Positions 36,770-47,539 are shown, counted from the stretch's first letter. The stretch: DNA of 64,000 bases from SIG455 sp045646385 (GCA_045646385.1 JAZRKQ010000007.1:1-64000), one strand, 5' to 3'. Notes: generated by a model from the sequence alone, not told the origin. Translations and numbers: made by a program.

Positions 36770-37453
36770 TTATCTTGCTAAAATAAGTTTTGTAAGTTCA
36801 ACGGGGTCTACAATCTTGCCGTCTTTATAAACACGCATATTACCTGAAGCGATTTCGTCAATCAAGATAACCTCGCCGTTATTGTAACCGAACTCGAATT
36901 TGATATCCCACAAATCAAGACCGATTGATTTTAAATCGTCTGCAACGATTTTAGTGATTTTAAGAGTCTGCTCTTTCATGCTCTCAAACATTTCGGGTGT
37001 CATAACACCGAGTGCTGCTAACCCTTCCATAGTAACAAGCGGATCGCCTTTTTCGTCATTTTTGAAAGTGCACTCTACATAACCGCCTTCCAAAACTGTA
37101 CCGTCTTCCATATATTCGCCGTATCTGCGGATAAAACTGCCTGTAGCAACAAGACGGCAGATAACCTCAAGACCATGACCGAAAACAGTAGCGGGAAGAA
37201 CTTCCATAGTAGCGTTGTCAACATCAGCGCTTACGTAGTGGGTTTTGATACCAGCTTCTTTAAGCATATCAAAATAATAAACAGAAGTTCTTAAGTTTGC
37301 CTTGCCGATACCCTCGATAGTTAAACCTACAGTATTCTCACCGGGATCGAAAACGCCGTCTTTACCTGTGCAATCGTCTTTGAATTTAAGCATTACGTTG
37401 CCGTTATCAAGGCTGTATACGTCTTTAGTTTTACCTGTGTAAATCTTTTCCAT
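36770..37453 (-). CDS. purC: Phosphoribosylaminoimidazole-succinocarboxamide synthase
   Basis: A 227-residue SAICAR synthetase of purine biosynthesis. It has the N-terminal [20 protein letters not shown] (ATP site), [14 protein letters not shown], and the C-terminal [24 protein letters not shown] 37453 is chosen, with AGAAGGGA upstream; an ATG at 37474 would include that site. It is unlinked to other pur genes in view, and I see no purine riboswitch in the upstream AT-rich gap. Confidence 0.95.
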   Translation of the reverse strand: MEKIYTGKTKDVYSLDNGNVMLKFKDDCTGKDGVFDPGENTVGLTIEGIGKANLRTSVYYFDMLKEAGIKTHYVSADVDNATMEVLPATVFGHGLEVICRLVATGSFIRRYGEYMEDGTVLEGGYVECTFKNDEKGDPLVTMEGLAALGVMTPEMFESMKEQTLKITKIVADDLKSIGLDLWDIKFEFGYNNGEVILIDEIASGNMRVYKDGKIVDPVELTKLILAR

Positions 37454-37605
37454 AACAAAGTCCCTTCTTTTCATCAGAATTCATACTAATAACATACCAC
37501 ATTTTGAAGATAATTTCAATATTTTTTTATATCTAATTATATATTTTATCATTTTTTTACATTAAATGGGTTTTAATGAGAATAATTTTGTGAATTTGAA
37601 AAGGA

Positions 37606-37631
37606 AAAAGGAACTCAACCGAGTTCCTTTT
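37606..37631 (-). terminator. Terminator of the gyrBA unit
   Basis: AAAAGGAACTC/GAGTTCCTTTT with an AACC loop, 5 bases beyond the gyrA stop. Confidence 0.88.
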
Positions 37632-37636
37632 CAATA

Positions 37637-40150
37637 TTATTCTGTTGTTACCTCTGTGTTTTCAGGTGTTTCTGCATCTTGTTCTTCGTCTTCTTCTTTA
37701 GCGGTGCGCTCGATTGAAACAACCTTAACGCCCTCGTCTAAACGCATAACTTTTACACCCTGTGTAACTCTGCCGAACTCGCTGATTTCATCTGTAGATG
37801 TACGGATAATGATGCCGTCTGAGGTTATAACCATAAGGTCGTCGCCCTCGTCAACCACTTTAAAGCCTGCAACAAGACCTGTTTTATCGGTAAGTTTGTA
37901 ACCAGTTACACCTTTACCTGCACGGTTTTGTGTTTTGTATTCTTCAAGCGATGTCTTTTTACCGAAACCATTCTCGGTAACAGTAAGCACGGTTGCACCC
38001 TCACGGCAAACCTCGGCGCTTATAACTTTATCGTCGCCTTTGAGTTTAATACCCGTTACACCCGATGCGCCTCTGCCCATAGGACGAACGTCGGTTTCTT
38101 CAAACTTAATGCACATACCGTTGCGTGTGCCAAGCAAGATTTTCTCGTCACCTGCGGTTTTCATAACGCTTATAAGTTCGTCGTCCTCACGCAGACCGAT
38201 AGCAATTCTTGCGCCCTTACGTGTTGTAGCGTATTCCATAATGTCCGTCTTTTTAACAAGACCGTTTTTAGTAACCATTGTAAGGTACTCGCCCTCGTTA
38301 AATTCACGGATAGGAATCATAGCGGTTATCTTTTCGTCTTTTTCTATCTCTATAAGGTTGACAATCGCCATACCCTTAGAGTTTCTGCCGCTTTCGGGAA
38401 TCTGATAGCCTTTTATCTTGTACATTCTGCCCCTGTCGGTAAAGAACAGCAAGTTACTATGAGAAGATGCCACAAACAGTGTTTCTACAAAGTCCTCTTC
38501 ACGTGTGTGCAGACCAGTAACACCTCTGCCGCCTCTGTGCTGAGCCTTGTATGTGCTTACGGGCAGACGTTTAATGTAGCCAGCGTGAGTCATTGTAATA
38601 ACGCACTCTTCTTCTTCAATCAAATCCTCATCGTCGATATCGTTTATAGCGGGCTCAAGCATAGTTAACCTTTCGTCGCCGTATTTATCACGGATTTGAG
38701 TAAGTTCCAGTTTAATCTGCTCCATCAGTTTAACTCTGTCGGCAAGTAATGCTCTGTATTCTTCGCATTTTGCCTTGAGTTCCTGATACTCGGTTTCAAT
38801 CTTTTCACCATTAAGTTTCTGCAACTGACCAAGGCGCATATCCAGTACGCTCTGCGCCTGAATATCGCTCATACCGAAACGAGCCATAAGTCTTTCTTTA
38901 GCGTCGTCGTAAGAATCACGGATAATTTTTATAATCTCGTCAATATTTGCAAGCGCAATACGCAAACCTTCTAAAATATGCATTCTTGCTTCTGCTTTTT
39001 CGAGGTCATATTTAGTTCTGCGTGTAACGATTTCTTCTTGAAATTTTATAAACTGGTCAAGAATCTCTTTAAGTCCCATTGTTTTGGGCTTGCCGTCTTT
39101 AATAGCCAGCATATTTATAGAGAAACTGTCCTGCAGACGTGTAAATTTAAACAACTGGTTTAATATAACCTGCGGATTGGCATCTCTTTTTAAGGATATC
39201 TCAAGTCTTATTCCCACACGGTCTGACGAGTGGTCGTCGATATAAGAAAGACCTTCAATACGTTTTTCCTTAACCATATCTGCGATAGACTCAACAAGCA
39301 TCTTTTTATTTACCTGATACGGAAGTTCCGTAACGATAATTGAAGATGTTCCGTCTTTATGCTCTTCTATCTCGGTTTTTGCACGGATAATAATTTTGCC
39401 CTTACCCGTGTTGTAAGCGCTTCTTATTCCGCTTCTGCCCATAATTGACGCTCTTGTCGGGAAATCAGGACCTTTTATGTAATCCATAAGTTCCTCAACT
39501 GAAATATCAGGATTGTCAATCTGTGCAATAACGCCGTCTAACACTTCCGTTAAGTTGTGCGGCGGAATATTTGTAGCCATACCTACGGCAATACCGGAAC
39601 TGCCGTTTACCAAAAGAGTAGGTATTCTTGTAGGCAGAACAAGCGGTTCTTTTCTTTTTTCGTCAAAGTTAGGTGCAAAGTCAACGGTGTCTTTTTCTAT
39701 ATTTTCGAGCATAACATTTGCTAGTTTGCTCATTCTTGCCTCAGTATAACGGTAAGCAGCAGGTGGGTCGCCGTCTACCGAACCGAAGTTACCGTGACCA
39801 TCTATAAGCGGATATCTCATAGAGAAATCCTGCGCCAGACGTACCATAGCATCGTAAACAGATGCGTCACCGTGGGGGTGGTATCTACCGATAACATTAC
39901 CAACGGTGGTAGCAGATTTGAAGAACGGCTTATCTACAGTTAAGTGTTCTTCATACATTGAATAAAGTATTCTTCTGTGAACAGGTTTAAGTCCGTCACG
40001 AACGTCAGGCAGCGCTCTTGAAACAATTACGCTCATAGCATAGTCGATGAACGCCTCTTTCATTCGTTTTTCTATATCTACGTCCACAATCGTCTGAGTA
40101 TCGAAATACTCTTCAAAATGTGAATCCTCGTATTTTTTGTTTTTAGCCAT
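37637..40150 (-). CDS. gyrA: DNA gyrase subunit A
   Basis: An 837-residue subunit that cuts and rejoins DNA. The active-site tyrosine is Tyr135 in AAYRYTEAR. The C-terminal half has the beta-pinwheel repeats with the gyrase box QHRGGRGVTG near 545, so this is GyrA rather than ParC. The quinolone region reads HPHGDASVYD; the residue aligned with E. coli Ser83 is Ala96. The tail ends in an acidic EEDEEQDAETPENTEVTTE stretch. It follows gyrB by 20 bases. Confidence 0.97.
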   Translation of the reverse strand: MAKNKKYEDSHFEEYFDTQTIVDVDIEKRMKEAFIDYAMSVIVSRALPDVRDGLKPVHRRILYSMYEEHLTVDKPFFKSATTVGNVIGRYHPHGDASVYDAMVRLAQDFSMRYPLIDGHGNFGSVDGDPPAAYRYTEARMSKLANVMLENIEKDTVDFAPNFDEKRKEPLVLPTRIPTLLVNGSSGIAVGMATNIPPHNLTEVLDGVIAQIDNPDISVEELMDYIKGPDFPTRASIMGRSGIRSAYNTGKGKIIIRAKTEIEEHKDGTSSIIVTELPYQVNKKMLVESIADMVKEKRIEGLSYIDDHSSDRVGIRLEISLKRDANPQVILNQLFKFTRLQDSFSINMLAIKDGKPKTMGLKEILDQFIKFQEEIVTRRTKYDLEKAEARMHILEGLRIALANIDEIIKIIRDSYDDAKERLMARFGMSDIQAQSVLDMRLGQLQKLNGEKIETEYQELKAKCEEYRALLADRVKLMEQIKLELTQIRDKYGDERLTMLEPAINDIDDEDLIEEEECVITMTHAGYIKRLPVSTYKAQHRGGRGVTGLHTREEDFVETLFVASSHSNLLFFTDRGRMYKIKGYQIPESGRNSKGMAIVNLIEIEKDEKITAMIPIREFNEGEYLTMVTKNGLVKKTDIMEYATTRKGARIAIGLREDDELISVMKTAGDEKILLGTRNGMCIKFEETDVRPMGRGASGVTGIKLKGDDKVISAEVCREGATVLTVTENGFGKKTSLEEYKTQNRAGKGVTGYKLTDKTGLVAGFKVVDEGDDLMVITSDGIIIRTSTDEISEFGRVTQGVKVMRLDEGVKVVSIERTAKEEDEEQDAETPENTEVTTE

Positions 40151-40170
40151 TTACTTTTTCTCCTCTTTGT

Positions 40171-42108
<1,938 letters not shown>

Positions 42109-42145
42109 ATTTTTCTATCATTCCTTCCTTAGCGTCAGATGATTT

Positions 42146-42412
42146 TTATTCTCCTAACCCGTCTTCTTCAGACCTTTTTAATAATGTTGCCGAAGAAATA
42201 GGCGAAATATATATTTTATAATTTTTGTTTCCGCAATCTGCCACAATAAAAGTTCTGGGCAGTTCGTCGCTTACGTTTATAACATTACCGTCTGCCTCTG
42301 CATATTGCAGAAACTGCCTTGTCCACTTGGATATCGTGGTGTTATCCATATCACAAATTGCAATTATGTTTTTTTTAAGCAAAGAAATATCTCCGCCGAT
42401 GTGAATATACAT
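42146..42412 (-). CDS. remB: RemB/YaaB family (DUF370) protein
   Basis: An 88-residue protein beginning MYIHIGGDISLLKKNIIAICD, the DUF370 pattern. In Bacillus RemA/RemB relatives are DNA-binding regulators of matrix genes, and yaaB sits between recF and gyrB exactly as here. It follows recF by 6 bases. The last residues are charged and variable. Confidence 0.88.
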   Translation of the reverse strand: MYIHIGGDISLLKKNIIAICDMDNTTISKWTRQFLQYAEADGNVINVSDELPRTFIVADCGNKNYKIYISPISSATLLKRSEEDGLGE

Positions 42413-42418
42413 AAAAAT

Positions 42419-43504
42419 TCACCTTTTAATCTTTCCGCATTCTATTTCAAAATACTTTGCATCGGGAAAAGTTTTCATAATATCTGCATTGGTAAGCGTT
42501 ATTATAACTTGCTTTCCCTCAAGATTTTTAAGTAAGAACTCTCTGCGCTGGCTGTCGAGTTCGCTGAAAACATCGTCCAGTAAAATTATAGGATATTCGC
42601 CCTTAGTGTCTTTTATAATTTCCGCTTCGGCAATTTTCATAGACAAAACAATTGACCTTAACTGCCCCTGAGATGCAAAGAACTTTGCTCCTTTTTTGTT
42701 TATGTTAATTATAACATCATCACGGTGAGAGCCTTTTATGCTTGTACCAAGGATGAGTTCCTTTTCTTTATTTTCTTCTAAAATTTTAATAAAAGACTCT
42801 TTATCGTAAAAATTTTCTATATTCGGTTTATAAATAAACTCAACACTTTCGTTATTTTCGGAAATATCTGCATATATTTTTGAAACATAGTCAGAAAAAA
42901 CTTTTATAAAATTATTTCTGATCTCGCAAATCTTAGATCCATATTCAAAAAGTTTTTCGTTATAAATTGCAATCTGCTCGGAATTTTTATGTTCTTTCAA
43001 AATATTATTTTTCTGTTTAAGAACATAGATGTAAGAAGACAGCAATTTAAAATAACCAGCCCTGTTTTTAGATAAAAAAGAATCTATATATCCTCTTCTG
43101 TCGGCAGGCGCGCCCAATACATAATTTAAATCGTTAGGCATAAATAAAACCGTATCTATTAAACCTAAAATATCGCTTAATTTTTCTACAGGCTGTCCGT
43201 TTATATAAATACTTTTTTTAGATTTAAAATCTATTTTCTCATAAACGGAACGCGAACTCATTCCATCTTTTTTAAGTTCAAATTCAGCGGCAAGGGAAAA
43301 TCCTTCTTCACCGAATTTTACAACATCTTTTTCGCGCATATTGTTTCTGCACGATTTTCCGTTTGTAAAATAATTAACCGCTTCTAAAAGATTTGTTTTG
43401 CCCTGACCGTTTTTTCCGTAAAAAATATTTACTTTGTCGGAAAATTCCACGCTTTCAAAACTGAAATTACGAAAATTTTCAATCCTTAAATTTTTTATAA
43501 GCAT
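42419..43504 (-). CDS. recF: DNA replication and repair protein RecF
   Basis: A 361-residue SMC-like ATPase loading RecA at gaps. Walker A YGKNGQGKTNLLEAV near residue 30, signature FFASQGQLRSIVLSMKIAEA near 290, Walker B LLDDVFSELD near 324. ATG 43504 has CAGGTGAG upstream. An in-frame ATG at 43534 would lie inside the upstream S4-protein gene and is rejected. Confidence 0.95.
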   Translation of the reverse strand: MLIKNLRIENFRNFSFESVEFSDKVNIFYGKNGQGKTNLLEAVNYFTNGKSCRNNMREKDVVKFGEEGFSLAAEFELKKDGMSSRSVYEKIDFKSKKSIYINGQPVEKLSDILGLIDTVLFMPNDLNYVLGAPADRRGYIDSFLSKNRAGYFKLLSSYIYVLKQKNNILKEHKNSEQIAIYNEKLFEYGSKICEIRNNFIKVFSDYVSKIYADISENNESVEFIYKPNIENFYDKESFIKILEENKEKELILGTSIKGSHRDDVIININKKGAKFFASQGQLRSIVLSMKIAEAEIIKDTKGEYPIILLDDVFSELDSQRREFLLKNLEGKQVIITLTNADIMKTFPDAKYFEIECGKIKR

Positions 43505-43517
43505 TTTTCTCACCTGC

Positions 43518-43748
43518 TTAAATTTTATCAGCAATTACTTTTACAGAAAAATTTTGTCCTTCGTAATCAATCTCAACCACTTCGCCGCCGCGCAGTTTTT
43601 TGCCGCGCCTTGTTTCAACTTCGCCGTCTACATATACATAACCGTTCTGTACCAAAAATTTTGCATCTGCTCCGTTTTCAACAAGATTTGCAAATTTTAA
43701 AAGTTGGTCAAGTTTAATAAATTCGCTTGTTATCTTAATTTCTTCCAT
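43518..43748 (-). CDS. yaaA: S4-domain RNA-binding protein YaaA
   Basis: A 76-residue single S4 domain ([21 protein letters not shown], then [20 protein letters not shown]). In Bacillus and clostridia this gene lies between dnaN and recF, as here. It is probably a ribosome-assembly RNA binder; the role is not proven. Confidence 0.92.
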   Translation of the reverse strand: MEEIKITSEFIKLDQLLKFANLVENGADAKFLVQNGYVYVDGEVETRRGKKLRGGEVVEIDYEGQNFSVKVIADKI

Positions 43749-43763
43749 ATCTTTTTCCTTATA

Positions 43764-44861
43764 TCACAATTGTCTTGGCTGAACTATATACAAGAACGAA
43801 TCGCCTTCTACAGGCATAATCTTGCATGGACTTTTTTCATCTTTAAACTCGAAGTATATTTCGTTTGTATCTATAGCGCGAATAGCGTCTGTTAAAAGTT
43901 TTGCGCCAAGACCAATTTTGAGTTCAGCATCTGTATCTATAGAAATTTTATCGTGAATCTGTCCGCGCTTTGTAAAGCAATCAATATTTAAAACTCCGTT
44001 TTTAATATCGAAAATAATCGGAATTTTAGGATCGTCATAATTTATAATAACAGCCGCTCTGTCTACAGACTGTGCTATTTTATCATAATCAATTCTGAAC
44101 TTAACATTTGTTTCTTTTGGGATAAGTCTGTTATAGTCTATAAATTCGCCCTCAAGCAATCTTGTAGTAACTGTTGTTCTTTCAAATTCAAACATTACAA
44201 CATCATCTTTTAAAGAAACAGTTACGATTTTATCGTCATCTTTTAAAATTTTGTTTAAATCGTTAAGCATTTTTGCAGGCACAACAAATTCCATATATTC
44301 AATACCTGTTTCGGGTATAATCTGATTGCGCATAGCCATGCGGTAACGGTTAAGACCTACTGCACGCATAGAAGAATTTTTTATTTCAAATTTGATTCCG
44401 TTAAGTATAGGCATACTGCTTTCAGCATCGGGAGCAAAAACAGTATATTTAATAACATTTTTTAAATCTTTTGAATATATTTTAATTGCTTTTCCGTCTT
44501 CAACTCTTTCCATATACGGAAAACCGTCTGACGAAAGATAAAGCAATGATAAAGATACCTCTCCGCCGGAAATTTTAACTTCGCTCTGGCTGACGGTTTC
44601 AAATGTTATATTACCCTCAGGCATACGTTTAACAATATCCGAAAAAATTCTGCCGTCAATAACAAGCGAGCCTTTTTCTTTAACATTAGCCTCTGCCCAT
44701 GTTTCAAGGCTTATTTCATTATCGGTTGCAAAGAATGTAAGTTCTTCGTCAGCATCAATCTTAATACCGCGCAAAAGTTCTTTAACATTGGCAGGGTCAA
44801 TCGCTTTTGAAACAGTATTGACGCACTCGTTTAAAATATCTTTATCACAGACAAATTTCAT
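43764..44861 (-). CDS. dnaN: DNA polymerase III subunit beta (sliding clamp)
   Basis: A 365-residue clamp with three similar domains. The N-terminus MKFVCDKDILNECVNTVSKAI and the C-terminus GDSFLYIVQPRQL are typical; other parts such as VVPAKMLNDLNKILKD fit domain II/III. It has its own promoter in the oriC spacer and heads the dnaN-yaaA-recF-remB-gyrBA run. Confidence 0.96.
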   Translation of the reverse strand: MKFVCDKDILNECVNTVSKAIDPANVKELLRGIKIDADEELTFFATDNEISLETWAEANVKEKGSLVIDGRIFSDIVKRMPEGNITFETVSQSEVKISGGEVSLSLLYLSSDGFPYMERVEDGKAIKIYSKDLKNVIKYTVFAPDAESSMPILNGIKFEIKNSSMRAVGLNRYRMAMRNQIIPETGIEYMEFVVPAKMLNDLNKILKDDDKIVTVSLKDDVVMFEFERTTVTTRLLEGEFIDYNRLIPKETNVKFRIDYDKIAQSVDRAAVIINYDDPKIPIIFDIKNGVLNIDCFTKRGQIHDKISIDTDAELKIGLGAKLLTDAIRAIDTNEIYFEFKDEKSPCKIMPVEGDSFLYIVQPRQL

Positions 44862-44890
44862 ACAAATTCTCCCTTTATTTTAATGTATTT

Positions 44891-44919
44891 ATTATAACAA
44901 AATTATGAAAAAAAGTCAA
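44891..44919 (-). promoter_or_regulatory. dnaN operon promoter
   Basis: Minus strand TTGACT (44919-44914), 17-base spacer, perfect TATAAT (44896-44891), about 30 bases before the dnaN ATG. Confidence 0.82.
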
Positions 44920-45287
44920 CGTTTTAAACGTATTTTTTGCGTTAATTTTAATAATGATTTTAATGCAAAATCCGTTCATAATCTGCCTTTTTATATAAAC
45001 AAATAAATATAATATATAAATAATAATAAATAACAGTAGCAGTAGTATATGTGGATAATGTGGATAAGTGTATTTTCTTGTATAAATGCTTGCAAAAAGG
45101 GCTATAATAATTCGTTGATTAAATTGGTTAAAAATTTTAACTTATCAACGTGTGTTTTTTACATAAATTAACATCACATATTATCAATGTGGAAAGTTAA
45201 TAAAAAAACGTGATTAAATTTTTATCTAAAACTTAATCACGTCTTGAAAATCAATATAAATCTTCTTATAAAAGTTATCCACACATA
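44920..45287. other. oriC: Chromosomal replication origin (oriC), dnaA-dnaN spacer
   Basis: A gene-free AT-rich spacer with three perfect DnaA boxes: TGTGGATAA at 45050-45058 and 45059-45067 (tandem) and TTATCCACA at 45275-45283. Weaker relatives lie near 45142 and 45181. Directly left of the tandem boxes is CAGTAGCAGTAG (45034-45045), four units of the DnaA-trio form (T/C)A(G/A), preceded by AT-only sequence (45001-45033) suitable as an unwinding element. The order trio then boxes on this strand matches the polarity described for Bacillus. Function inferred from arrangement. Confidence 0.85.
45203..45243 (-). terminator. dnaA terminator
   Basis: On the minus strand ACGTGATTAA and TTAATCACGT pair around a 15-17-base loop, followed by a run of seven T. 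It lies inside oriC, 45 bases past the dnaA stop. Confidence 0.75.
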
Positions 45288-46625
45288 TTATTTATCCAAA
45301 TCGTCGAGTATACTGTTTACTGCTGCGTGCGTTTTTGAATTTGAAATAAGGTCGCCCTCAATTTTGCGTATACCGTGAATAACTGTAGTATAATGCTTGT
45401 CCCCTAAAATCTTACCAATGGCAGTCTGCGACAGGTCTGTGAGTTCTTTTAATATATACATTGCAACCTGGCGTGGATAAGCAATGTCATTTGTGCGTCT
45501 GTCAGAGCGCAAATCCGCTATTTTCAGGTTATAATGCTTTGCAACAGTATCGAGGATAAGTTCAGGAGTAATGTTTTTCTTTTTCTCAAGTTTGAAATCT
45601 TTTATAGATTCTTCAACCAGTTCCAATGTTATTTCTTTGTTCATTAATTGATGGTAGGAAACAAGTTTTTTCATTGCTCCTTCCATCTCTCTTATATTTG
45701 AAGTTATGTTTGTGGCAATGTACTGGCAAACTTCGTTGCTTACGTCTATATCGTACATCATAGCCTTTTTCTTTAAAATTGCTATACGTGTTTCAAGTTC
45801 TGGCAACTGAATAGATGCTGAAAGTCCCGATGCAAAACGGTTTATAAGTCTGTCTTCAAGTCCCTGCAAATCTTTCGGTGGTCTGTCGCTTGAGAGAACT
45901 ATCTGCTTACCTGCCTGAAATAAAGTGTTGAATGTATGGAAAAATTCCTCCTGCGTAGAGTCTTTTCCGCAGAAGAACTGAACGTCGTCTACCATAAGTA
46001 TGTCTATAGTACGGTATTTTTGACGGAACTGCTCTGTTTTTTCGTCACGGATAGCGTTGATAAGGTCGTTTGTAAACTTTTCGCTCGATACGTACAAAAC
46101 TTTTTTATCGGGCGAATTTTCTAAAACCAAATTACCTATGGCGTGCATAAGGTGCGTTTTACCAAGACCTGTACCGCCGTACAAGAAAAGCGGGTTGTGC
46201 AGGCTTATTGATTTTTCCGCAACACAGTAACATGCCGCGTGCGCAAATTCATTAGACGGACCTACAACGAACGAATCAAAGGTATAGTCTTTGTTTAAAA
46301 GGTAGTTACTCTCCTCGTCAACTGCAAAAGACGGTGTATAAGCACCTGCAGAAAGACGCGCGCCCTCGCTTTTGCGCTCTGAAGCGATGAGAATTTTAAT
46401 TTCTTCTACGTTATATGACATATAGAGAAAAGCGCTTTTAATCTGCTCTGCAAAGCGTTTGGAAACCATATCACGGTTAATAGCAAGAGGAACTTCAATA
46501 GTTAAAATTTCTCCGTCAAAACTTACCGGAACAATATTTTCAAGCCAGGTGTTAAACGAAACCTCCGGAATTTCAGGACGGATAATCTCCAAAACCTCTG
46601 TCCATATATCTGATAGATTATACAT
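45288..46625 (-). CDS. dnaA: Chromosomal replication initiator protein DnaA
   Basis: A 445-residue AAA+ initiator. Domain I lies at about 1-90; Walker A GGTGLGKTHLMHAIGN near 150; Walker B ILMVDDVQF near 212; the DNA-binding domain IV from about 350 has YPRQVAMYILKELTDLSQ. The usual box-contacting stretch GGRDHTTV reads GDKHYTTV here (residues 408-415). It starts replication at the adjacent boxes. It is transcribed from its own promoter and is followed on the same strand by dnaN. Confidence 0.97.
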   Translation of the reverse strand: MYNLSDIWTEVLEIIRPEIPEVSFNTWLENIVPVSFDGEILTIEVPLAINRDMVSKRFAEQIKSAFLYMSYNVEEIKILIASERKSEGARLSAGAYTPSFAVDEESNYLLNKDYTFDSFVVGPSNEFAHAACYCVAEKSISLHNPLFLYGGTGLGKTHLMHAIGNLVLENSPDKKVLYVSSEKFTNDLINAIRDEKTEQFRQKYRTIDILMVDDVQFFCGKDSTQEEFFHTFNTLFQAGKQIVLSSDRPPKDLQGLEDRLINRFASGLSASIQLPELETRIAILKKKAMMYDIDVSNEVCQYIATNITSNIREMEGAMKKLVSYHQLMNKEITLELVEESIKDFKLEKKKNITPELILDTVAKHYNLKIADLRSDRRTNDIAYPRQVAMYILKELTDLSQTAIGKILGDKHYTTVIHGIRKIEGDLISNSKTHAAVNSILDDLDK

Positions 46626-46678
46626 TTATAATTCATATCCTTTCAAATTTATAAACACAAAAATTCTGTGGGTTTTTA

Positions 46679-46707
46679 ATTATATCAAAAAAAAATAATT
46701 TTTACAA
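46679..46707 (-). promoter_or_regulatory. dnaA promoter
   Basis: Minus strand TTGTAA (46707-46702), 17-base spacer made mostly of T, perfect TATAAT (46684-46679), 54 bases before the ATG. I found no DnaA box in this upstream region. Confidence 0.7.
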
Positions 46708-46878
46708 TATAAAAAGTGACAATAACTTTATAAAAAAAATTGTAACTTTTCATAAATAAATAATGAATAAAGAAACAAAAATAAGGGAAAAATCAAATAG
46801 AAAAAGCAAAAAAAGGGGCAAAAATACTTAAAAATAGAACAAATATTAAAAAAAGTGAACAGATTTTCAAAAAAAGTG
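46708..46878. other. A-tract-rich gene-free region upstream of dnaA
   Basis: About 170 bases dominated by A-runs on the plus strand (AAAAAAATTG, GCAAAAAAAGGGGC and so on), strongly purine-biased, with no reading frame, DnaA box or hairpin I can support. It may be a bent or easily melted segment between the dnaA and tRNA promoters. Confidence 0.5.
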
Positions 46879-46907
46879 TTGACAAACGGGGAAAGACTTG
46901 ATATAAT
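46879..46907 (+). promoter_or_regulatory. tRNA cluster promoter
   Basis: Perfect TTGACA (46879-46884), 17-base spacer, perfect TATAAT (46902-46907), 50 bases before tRNA-Gly; a stable-RNA-class promoter. Confidence 0.9.
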
Positions 46908-46956
46908 CTTAAAAGTCAGCCGACGAAAGAGGAAAATTTTTGTTTTCCTTAAATGT

Positions 46957-47027
46957 GCGGGTGTAGTTCAATGGTAGAATCTCAGCCTTCCAAGCTGATT
47001 GCGTGGGTTCGATTCCCATCACCCGCT
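46957..47027 (+). tRNA. tRNA-Gly (anticodon TCC)
   Basis: Acceptor GCGGGTG/CACCCGC, anticodon stem TCAGC/GCTGA with loop CTTCCAA, T-arm GGGTTCGATTCCC. The CCA is not encoded. First gene of the cluster. Confidence 0.96.
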
Positions 47028-47062
47028 TTTGTTCTGCTTACACTATACCGCGGATGTACTAT

Positions 47063-47136
47063 GCGCCTGTAGCTCAGTCGGATAGAGCAACTGCCTTCTA
47101 AGCAGTAGGTCGGGGGTTCGAATCTTCCCAGGCGCG
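47063..47136 (+). tRNA. tRNA-Arg (anticodon TCT)
   Basis: Acceptor GCGCCTG/CAGGCGC, anticodon stem ACTGC/GCAGT with loop CTTCTAA, discriminator G. The CCA is not encoded. Confidence 0.96.
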
Positions 47137-47146
47137 CTGTTTTTAC

Positions 47147-47221
47147 GGTGGGTATAGTTTAGTTGGTTAGAACGCCGGATTGTGGTTCCGGAGGTCGTCG
47201 GTTCGAATCCGACTACCCACC
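47147..47221 (+). tRNA. tRNA-His (anticodon GTG)
   Basis: Acceptor GTGGGTA/TACCCAC with the extra 5' G (47147) facing discriminator C (47221), the tRNA-His identity pair. The anticodon loop contains GTG. The CCA is not encoded. Confidence 0.96.
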
Positions 47222-47285
47222 TTTTGCCTTTTGGCATATAAGAATTTTGCTGCGGGTTATTCCTGCCGCGAGAGTCAGTATATAT

Positions 47286-47358
47286 TGGGCTGTAGCCAAG
47301 TGGTAAGGCACCAGACTTTGACTCTGGCATTTCGTAGGTTCGAGCCCTGCCAGCCCAG
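47286..47358 (+). tRNA. tRNA-Gln (anticodon TTG)
   Basis: Acceptor TGGGCTG/CAGCCCA, anticodon loop CTTTGAC, discriminator G. Reads CAA. The CCA is not encoded. Confidence 0.96.
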
Positions 47359-47377
47359 TTTATTTTGTTTAATATAT

Positions 47378-47451
47378 TGGGATATAGCCAAGTTGGTAAG
47401 GCACCGGATTCTGATTCCGGCATTTCGGAGGTTCGAGTCCTTCTATCCCAG
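47378..47451 (+). tRNA. tRNA-Gln (anticodon CTG)
   Basis: Acceptor TGGGATA/TATCCCA, anticodon loop with CTG, discriminator G. Reads CAG. It is clearly related to the preceding tRNA-Gln and probably arose by tandem duplication. The CCA is not encoded. Confidence 0.96.
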
Positions 47452-47461
47452 TTTAATATTC

Positions 47462-47534
47462 GGGCCGTTAGCTCAGATGGTAGAGCACTTGACTTTTAAT
47501 CAAGTTGTCCGGGGTTCGATTCCCCGACGGCTCA
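47462..47534 (+). tRNA. tRNA-Lys (anticodon TTT)
   Basis: Acceptor GGGCCGT/ACGGCTC (with a G-U), anticodon stem ACTTG/CAAGT with loop ACTTTTAATC region, T-arm GGGGTTCGATTCCCC. The CCA is not encoded. Its 3' end is duplicated 148 bases downstream. Confidence 0.96.
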
Positions 47535-47539
47535 TAAAA
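47520..47539 (+). repeat. Direct repeat at tRNA-Lys 3' end (att-like, left copy)
   Basis: TTCCCCGACGGCTCATAAAA spans the last 15 bases of tRNA-Lys plus 5 downstream. An exact second copy lies at 47668-47687. Repeats of tRNA 3' ends are the usual footprint of integrase-mediated insertion. Confidence 0.75.

Noticed and set aside
42419..43534. Longer recF start at 43534
   Set aside because: Would overlap the yaaA coding end and lacks a ribosome binding site; ATG 43504 has one and matches the family N-terminus.
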